Made by a program: the position numbers and the translations under genes | Notes under the pieces: model-generated | Seen by the model: the letters and a program-made list of their open reading frames with translations, nothing else | Told to the model about the DNA's origin: nothing | Database searches by the model: none | Source: an uncultured Clostridium sp. | Lineage (GTDB): Bacteria > Bacillota > Clostridia > TANB77 > CAG-508 | DNA: 36,498 bases | NCBI GenBank assembly: GCA_947363765.1 | Contig: CANAQC010000013.1 | Coordinates: 1 to 36,498, forward strand | Direction: 5' to 3' | Shown here: positions 32,001 through 36,498 of the stretch, in pieces | Layout of the letters: each line of letters starts with the position of its first letter | Numbering within the stretch: position 1 is the first letter of the stretch

Positions 32001-32386
32001 TAATAAGATATTTTTATTTCTACTTTGTTTTTATAAGATATTTGTTCTTCTAATTTAATTTGGTAATTTAATAAAATATCTACTATTTTTCCATTTTCTT
32101 TTTTTATTTCTATATTTTTTGTATATATGATAATATTTATATCTCCATATTGCGTTTTTATATTTGATTTTGTGGTTTTATTTGTTTCAAATATCATTTG
32201 TTCCTTATTTTTATTAAGTATAATTTTTTCTTGTAATATTATTATTTTATATTTTATTTTCTTATCTACAAATTCTATAATAGTTCCTTTTTCTAAATTT
32301 TTTATTTCACCTTTTGTTTTTACTATTTGCTTTTCTTCTTGTTTTTCAATAGTTTGTACTGATTTTAATTCTACATTTATTTTCAT
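32000..32386 (-). CDS. DUF1934 family protein (YwiB-like)
   Basis: A 128-residue all-beta protein in the style of Bacillus YwiB (DUF1934, calycin-like barrel). It has alternating strands such as GTIIEFVDKKIKYKIIIL, the FETNKTTKSNIKTQYGDINIIIYTKNI centre and a final LLNYQIKLEEQISYKNKVEIKI. Function unknown. It lies 12 bases after ddl on the same strand, GGAG before ATG, and ends at a bidirectional terminator. Confidence 0.75.
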   Translation of the reverse strand: MKINVELKSVQTIEKQEEKQIVKTKGEIKNLEKGTIIEFVDKKIKYKIIILQEKIILNKNKEQMIFETNKTTKSNIKTQYGDINIIIYTKNIEIKKENGKIVDILLNYQIKLEEQISYKNKVEIKISY

Positions 32387-32398
32387 ATTTTGTCTCCA

Positions 32399-33460
32399 TT
32401 ATTTTTTTATTTCTAGTTCAATCAATTTGTCTAATAGTTCTTTGTATGTTATTCCTATTTGCTCAAATAATTTAGGATACATACTAATTGTTGTAAATCC
32501 TGGCATTGTATTTATTTCATTTATATAAATTTTATTTGTCTTGTTTTCTATAAAGAAATCTACTCTTGATAGTCCTTTTCCATCTATTGCTTTAAATGCT
32601 TTTATTGCTAAATCTCGAATTTTATTTGAAGTTTCTTTATCTATATCTGCTGGAATGATGGTTTTTGAAGATTGGTTCGTATATTTTGCATCAAAACTAT
32701 AGTATTCTTCTGCAGATAATATTTCTCCTATAGGTGAGGTAATTATTTCTTTATTTCCTAATACAGCACATTCTACTTCTCTACCTGATATTCCTTGTTC
32801 TATTAATATTTTAGTATCGAATTGTGAAGCATTTATAATTGCTATTTCTAGTTCTTGTTTATTGTTTGCTTTTTTTACACCAACACTAGAACCTGAGTTA
32901 GATGGTTTTACAAACATTGGGAAATTAAGATTTTCATTAACCTTTTCTATAATTTTTTCTAATTCCATTTGTTGTTCTAAAAAATCCGGATAAATATATG
33001 TATATTTATTATTTTGGGCTTTTATATATTCATATTTTGCTTGTGGAATTTTAACTTTTTCAAATATTATTTTAGTATATACTTTATCCATTCCTATACT
33101 AGATGAAAGTATTCCACATCCAACATAAGCAAGATTTATCATTTTAAATAATCCTTGTATGCTTCCATCTTCTCCTCCAAGCCCATGTAATACTGGAAAT
33201 GCAATATCCATTTGTTTTAAGTATTCTATAATGTTATCAATTTTTTCTAATTGTTGTATAGTACTTTTTATTGAAACTACTTTTATCTCATTTACTGGTT
33301 TTGTATATTTATACCAATTTCCCTGTTTATCTATATATGTTGGAAAAATTTCATATTTTTCTTTATTTAATTTTTCTATTACTGATGTTCCAGATACAAT
33401 AGATACATCATGTTCTGTTGATATTCCTCCAAAAATAACACATACTTTTATTTTTTCCAT
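32399..33460 (-). CDS. ddl: D-alanine--D-alanine ligase
   Basis: A 353-residue ATP-grasp ligase that joins two D-alanines for the peptidoglycan stem. Motifs: VIFGGISTEHDVSI at the N-terminus, HGLGGEDGSIQGLF (about 93-106), FVKPSNSGSSVGVKKA (about 186-201), and EINTMPGFTTISMYPKLF near the end (metal and substrate site). It has the longer Bacillus-type domain with VECAVLGNKEI. ATG at 33460 follows GAGGAGGAAG. The murF stop lies just upstream. Ddl, MurF and the D,D-carboxypeptidases of the window act on the same pentapeptide. Confidence 0.95.
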   Translation of the reverse strand: MEKIKVCVIFGGISTEHDVSIVSGTSVIEKLNKEKYEIFPTYIDKQGNWYKYTKPVNEIKVVSIKSTIQQLEKIDNIIEYLKQMDIAFPVLHGLGGEDGSIQGLFKMINLAYVGCGILSSSIGMDKVYTKIIFEKVKIPQAKYEYIKAQNNKYTYIYPDFLEQQMELEKIIEKVNENLNFPMFVKPSNSGSSVGVKKANNKQELEIAIINASQFDTKILIEQGISGREVECAVLGNKEIITSPIGEILSAEEYYSFDAKYTNQSSKTIIPADIDKETSNKIRDLAIKAFKAIDGKGLSRVDFFIENKTNKIYINEINTMPGFTTISMYPKLFEQIGITYKELLDKLIELEIKK

Positions 33461-33477
33461 ATGCTTCCTCCTCATTT

Positions 33478-34872
33478 TTATACTTTCAAAGAATCTACAA
33501 TTTTATTAAAATTCATACTATTAGAAGCTTTTACTAAAATAGCATCTCCTATTTTTATTTCATTTTTTATAAATTTTATTGCTTGTTCTATATTTTCTAA
33601 TTGATTAATTTTCTCTTTTTGCATTCCTTGTTTTATTGCTTGTTTTGCAATGTTTTTTGCTTCTTTACCAACAGTTATTAATAAATCAATTTTATTTTTT
33701 ACAATTTCGTCTCCTACTTTTTCATGTAATGTTTTTGAATATTCTCCTAATTCTAACATATCTCCTAATATTGCAATTTTTCTTTTTTCTTTCATTTTAG
33801 AAAGTACTTGTATACTTGCTTTCATAGAATCAAAATTGGCATTATAACAGTCGTTTATAATTTTAATACCTTTTTGTTTATTTTCTATTATTTCCATCCT
33901 ATTTTTTGAAAGTTTAAATTCTTTTATGCCTGTTATTATATTTTCTTTTGTGATGTTTAGACTAATTCCTACACATATTGCACATAAACTGTTGTATATA
34001 AAGTGTATACCACTTACTCCTACATTTACTTGTGTTTTACTATCATAGATATTTGTTATAAAAGTACTTTCATTAGTTTTTAAGTTAATATTTTTTGCCA
34101 TTATTTTACTACTATTTTCTATTCCAAAGTCCATAATTTTGTATTCTTTGTTTTTTTGTTTCCAAATATGTAATAAGTCATTATCATTATTTATAATTAC
34201 TGTTCCATTTTTTTGTAGTCCTTCTAATATTTCTAATTTGGCTTTTAAAATATTTTGTCTTGAACCAAGATTTCCAATATGTGCTGTTCCTACATTTGTA
34301 ATAACACATATTGTAGGTTTTGCTATATTTGTTAGTGTTCTAATTTCTCCAAAATTATTCATTCCCATTTCGACTACTAATGCTGTATGATTTTCTAATC
34401 CTAAAACTGTTAATGGTAATCCAATATGATTGTTATAGTTTCCTTTTGTGCTTTGTACTTTATAAGATGTTTTTACAACACTTGCTATCATATCTTTTGT
34501 ACTTGTTTTTCCCACACTACCAGTTATTGCAATGACTGGTATATCATATAAACTACGTTTATAACTTGCAAGTTCTTGCAAAGCTTTTATTGTATCTTTT
34601 ACAAGAATAATTGTAGTATTTGGATATTTTTTACTTATTTGTTCTAATGGAATTTTAACTTCTTCTAATATGCATATTTTAGCTCCTTTTTTTAAAGCTT
34701 CTTCATAAAGTAAGTTTCCATTAAAATTATCACCTTTAATTCCTACATATGTATCACCTAAATTTATTTGTCTTGTATCTTTTGAAAAATGCTCACAAGT
34801 TTGGTCTTCATCTCCATAAATCAATTTTCCTTTGCATATTTTTATAATGTCTTTTACTTTTAATTGTTTCAT
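33478..34872 (-). CDS. murF: UDP-N-acetylmuramoyl-tripeptide--D-alanyl-D-alanine ligase
   Basis: A 464-residue Mur ligase that adds D-Ala-D-Ala to the UDP-MurNAc tripeptide. The P-loop AITGSVGKTSTKDM (about residues 114-127) and the downstream TKGNYNNHIGLPLTVL, EMGMNNFGEI and NVGTAHIGNLGS belong to MurF. The N-terminal domain (1-90) binds the UDP-sugar. Near the C-terminus are NDCYNANFDSMKASIQVL and LGDMLELGEYS, the MurF signature. AAAGGAGA precedes ATG at 34872. It is followed by ddl, the enzyme supplying its dipeptide substrate. Confidence 0.96.
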   Translation of the reverse strand: MKQLKVKDIIKICKGKLIYGDEDQTCEHFSKDTRQINLGDTYVGIKGDNFNGNLLYEEALKKGAKICILEEVKIPLEQISKKYPNTTIILVKDTIKALQELASYKRSLYDIPVIAITGSVGKTSTKDMIASVVKTSYKVQSTKGNYNNHIGLPLTVLGLENHTALVVEMGMNNFGEIRTLTNIAKPTICVITNVGTAHIGNLGSRQNILKAKLEILEGLQKNGTVIINNDNDLLHIWKQKNKEYKIMDFGIENSSKIMAKNINLKTNESTFITNIYDSKTQVNVGVSGIHFIYNSLCAICVGISLNITKENIITGIKEFKLSKNRMEIIENKQKGIKIINDCYNANFDSMKASIQVLSKMKEKRKIAILGDMLELGEYSKTLHEKVGDEIVKNKIDLLITVGKEAKNIAKQAIKQGMQKEKINQLENIEQAIKFIKNEIKIGDAILVKASNSMNFNKIVDSLKV

Positions 34873-34901
34873 GTCTTCTCCTTTATATATATTTTTATTT
34901 T

Positions 34902-35474
34902 TTATTTTTTATTCATTTTTTGCCAGATTAACTTATTTAACAAATTAATAGTGTCTGGATGTATTAAACTATTCTTTTTTAAGCTATATTGTATCATATA
35001 TTTTGCTATATATAATACTCCTTCATCTAAATTGTTGTTACTTATTTTAACTGCTTCTTCTAAATTTATTTTTGTTCTTGTTTCATCTGTTTTATCTGCT
35101 ATATATATAATTTTGTCCATTGTATTCATATTTGTATTTCCTATTGTATGGTATAAAATTGCTTGTGCCATATTATTGGTAAATCCAAATTTTTTTATAG
35201 AAATATCTGCTCCTATTTTTGAATGCCATAATTCTTGTTGTTTTTTTTCTATATCATCAAATATAATATTATTGTTTTTTATATACTTTATTGCTTCTTG
35301 TTTAGACATTTCTTTTGCAATATCATGTGCTATTCCGATTTTTCTTGCTGTTTCTATGTCTTGTTCATAGATACCTGCAAGTTCTGCTGCTCTTTTTGCT
35401 ACTCCACATGAATGTAAAAATCTCTTTTCAGATAATACTTTTTTTGCTTGTTCCTTTATTTTTTCAAAATCCAT
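34902..35474 (-). CDS. HD-domain bis(5'-nucleosyl)-tetraphosphatase (YqeK-like)
   Basis: A 190-residue HD phosphohydrolase of the YqeK/Ap4A hydrolase group, which clears dinucleoside polyphosphates. Metal-binding residues are in RFLHSCGV, GIAHDIAKE, WHSKIGAD, YHTIG and IADKTDETR, in the proper order. ATG at 35474 is used since AAAGGTG lies 6 bases upstream. The ATG at 35543 has no site and lies outside the probable transcript. It opens the unit leading to murF and ddl, 29 bases apart. Confidence 0.88.
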   Translation of the reverse strand: MDFEKIKEQAKKVLSEKRFLHSCGVAKRAAELAGIYEQDIETARKIGIAHDIAKEMSKQEAIKYIKNNNIIFDDIEKKQQELWHSKIGADISIKKFGFTNNMAQAILYHTIGNTNMNTMDKIIYIADKTDETRTKINLEEAVKISNNNLDEGVLYIAKYMIQYSLKKNSLIHPDTINLLNKLIWQKMNKK

Positions 35475-35505
35475 TTTTTTCACCTTTAAATTTTTATTTT
35501 GTATT

Positions 35506-35534
35506 AGTATATACCTAATTTTTATATTCGTAAA
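35506..35534 (-). promoter_or_regulatory. Possible promoter of yqeK-murF-ddl
   Basis: On the minus strand TTTACG (35529-35534), 17 bases, TATACT (35506-35511), about 32 bases before the yqeK-like start. Confidence 0.5.
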
Positions 35535-35587
35535 GGGACACATGAGTCTTTATATTAGTAATTTTTATTTATAATATAAATTTATCT

Positions 35588-35650
35588 TTTATAACATAAA
35601 ATAAATTGCTTTAGATTTAAAGTCTAAAACAATTTATTTTATGTTATAAA
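35588..35650. terminator. Very long bidirectional hairpin after the Big_2-domain gene
   Basis: Arms of 21 bp (35588-35608 with 35630-35650) and 6 bp (35610-35615 with 35623-35628), one C-A mismatch, 7-base loop: 27 paired bases. Located 15 bases after the stop at 35665, so probably a terminator. Its length is well beyond the others here. Confidence 0.7.
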
Positions 35651-35664
35651 GTCATAATTAATAT

Positions 35665-36498
35665 TTAAATATCTTTTTTTACTAAATAAATTTCGTATAT
35701 ATAAAAATCTGCTACTGTTTCTATATTACTTAAATATTCACCAATATGCATTTTTATATCTAAATATGCCATTTCATTACATGTGGTATTATCAAAATAA
35801 ATGTAATTATTTTCTCTAACAATACGTTTTAAGTCTTCACCTGAAATAAGTCCATAAAAATTACATGTTCTTTCTTGAGTTGTAGCAACATTCCACCATG
35901 GTTTTATACCAGTATATTCACTTTTTTGATTTATTCCTACACCTTTATATTTCGAAAAATCAATCTTATTTTTACTTAAAATATTAAGTATTTGTGATGC
36001 ATCACCATGTCCCACATTAGAAAAATTACAATAGATATATTCTTCTTTAAAATGTGGTGCTCCAGATAATGTTCCTTGTGAACCACATATAGGATTATCA
36101 AATTCTATCATTGATTTTCCTCTATAATATATATATTCCCTATCTTCTACAATTAAATTACATGTTGCATATATCTTCTTTCCATCAATTGATTTGCATT
36201 CTATTGTTGTTTCACCACTTGAAACTGCTATAATGTTTCCATTAAAATCTATTGTTGCTATATTTTTATTTAATATATTCCACTTATACTGGTTTTTAGA
36301 TATATTTTGTGTTATTACCTTTATTTGTGCTTTATTATCAATATTTATATCTTGTTGTTGTGTTAATCCTAGAATAATTTCATTTTTATCTAATTCTAAA
36401 TTGTTTATTTCATCATTTATTTCTATTTTTCCAAAACTTTCTTCTATTTTTGGTATATCTCTATTTATACTAAATTGCCATCCATCTACTATTACTAT
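35665..36498 (-). CDS. Big_2-domain surface protein, 3' part (gene enters from beyond the window end)
   Basis: The frame is open to the window end, giving 277 residues of the C-terminus. The middle (about residues 47-130 of the visible part) is a bacterial Ig-like group 2 domain: KVITQNISKNQYKWNILN, then NIATIDFNGNIIAVSSGETTIECKS, the usual Big_2 pattern. The last ~150 residues (from IEFDNPICGSQGTLSGAPH) contain GIKPWWNVATTQERTCNFYGLISG and a Cys-bearing segment, and I cannot place them in a family. It is likely secreted and cell-surface attached. An internal ATG at 36111 is not the start, since the domain runs through it. No CGG codon. Confidence 0.75.
   Translation of the reverse strand: MVIVDGWQFSINRDIPKIEESFGKIEINDEINNLELDKNEIILGLTQQQDINIDNKAQIKVITQNISKNQYKWNILNKNIATIDFNGNIIAVSSGETTIECKSIDGKKIYATCNLIVEDREYIYYRGKSMIEFDNPICGSQGTLSGAPHFKEEYIYCNFSNVGHGDASQILNILSKNKIDFSKYKGVGINQKSEYTGIKPWWNVATTQERTCNFYGLISGEDLKRIVRENNYIYFDNTTCNEMAYLDIKMHIGEYLSNIETVADFYIYEIYLVKKDI

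Overview
The window is very AT-rich chromosomal DNA that looks like an uncultured, gut-type clostridium (Bacillota). It carries a sporulation-type sigma-H gene, a Spo0E-like phosphatase, paired M16 peptidases of the YmfF/YmfH kind, strong AGGAGG ribosome binding sites and textbook TTGACA-17-TATAAT promoters. Nearly all genes lie on the minus strand.

Layout. 1-1965: 5' end of rpoB, then sigH and an XTP/dITP pyrophosphatase. 2122-4371: plus-strand three-gene operon with an IbrA-like PP-loop protein, a small unknown protein and an IbrB/ParB-like protein, closed by a terminator. 4420-6371: CofE-like ligase, initiator tRNA-fMet, a 27-residue membrane peptide and comEA. 6588-9156: two convergent D,D-carboxypeptidase genes. 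9206-22527: a type IV secretion (T4SS) operon with three VirB2-like pilins, PrgI, a VirB4 partner, VirB4, VirB6, two VirB8-like proteins and a two-domain muralytic enzyme. 22633-26644: Spo0E-like protein, 53-residue membrane protein, lgt and two M16 peptidases. 26936-29853: virD4 coupling ATPase with two unknown upstream genes. 30155-36498: DnaJ-like chaperone, two small plus-strand genes, then yqeK-murF-ddl-DUF1934 (cell wall) and the 3' part of a Big_2-domain protein.

The outstanding observation is translational. Five genes (ibrA, comEA, one dacF, lgt, virD4) look broken, but every break is one extra C directly before a glycine codon GGN, which makes an in-frame CGG. There are eight such sites. 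Skipping the C restores the full-length, motif-complete protein each time. I found no CGG used as an ordinary in-frame codon anywhere else in the window, while about twenty out-of-frame CGG triplets cause no disturbance. The simplest reading is that CGG is not a normal arginine codon here and that CGGN is decoded as glycine with a +1 shift. Affected residues include the VirD4 P-loop, the ComEA helix-hairpin-helix glycines, the carboxypeptidase SxN motif and the Lgt signature.

The T4SS has both ATPases, channel, pilins and hydrolase, but no relaxase or integrase is visible here. It is interleaved with housekeeping genes, so it looks like a resident chromosomal system, possibly for DNA transfer or protein export, rather than an obvious mobile element.
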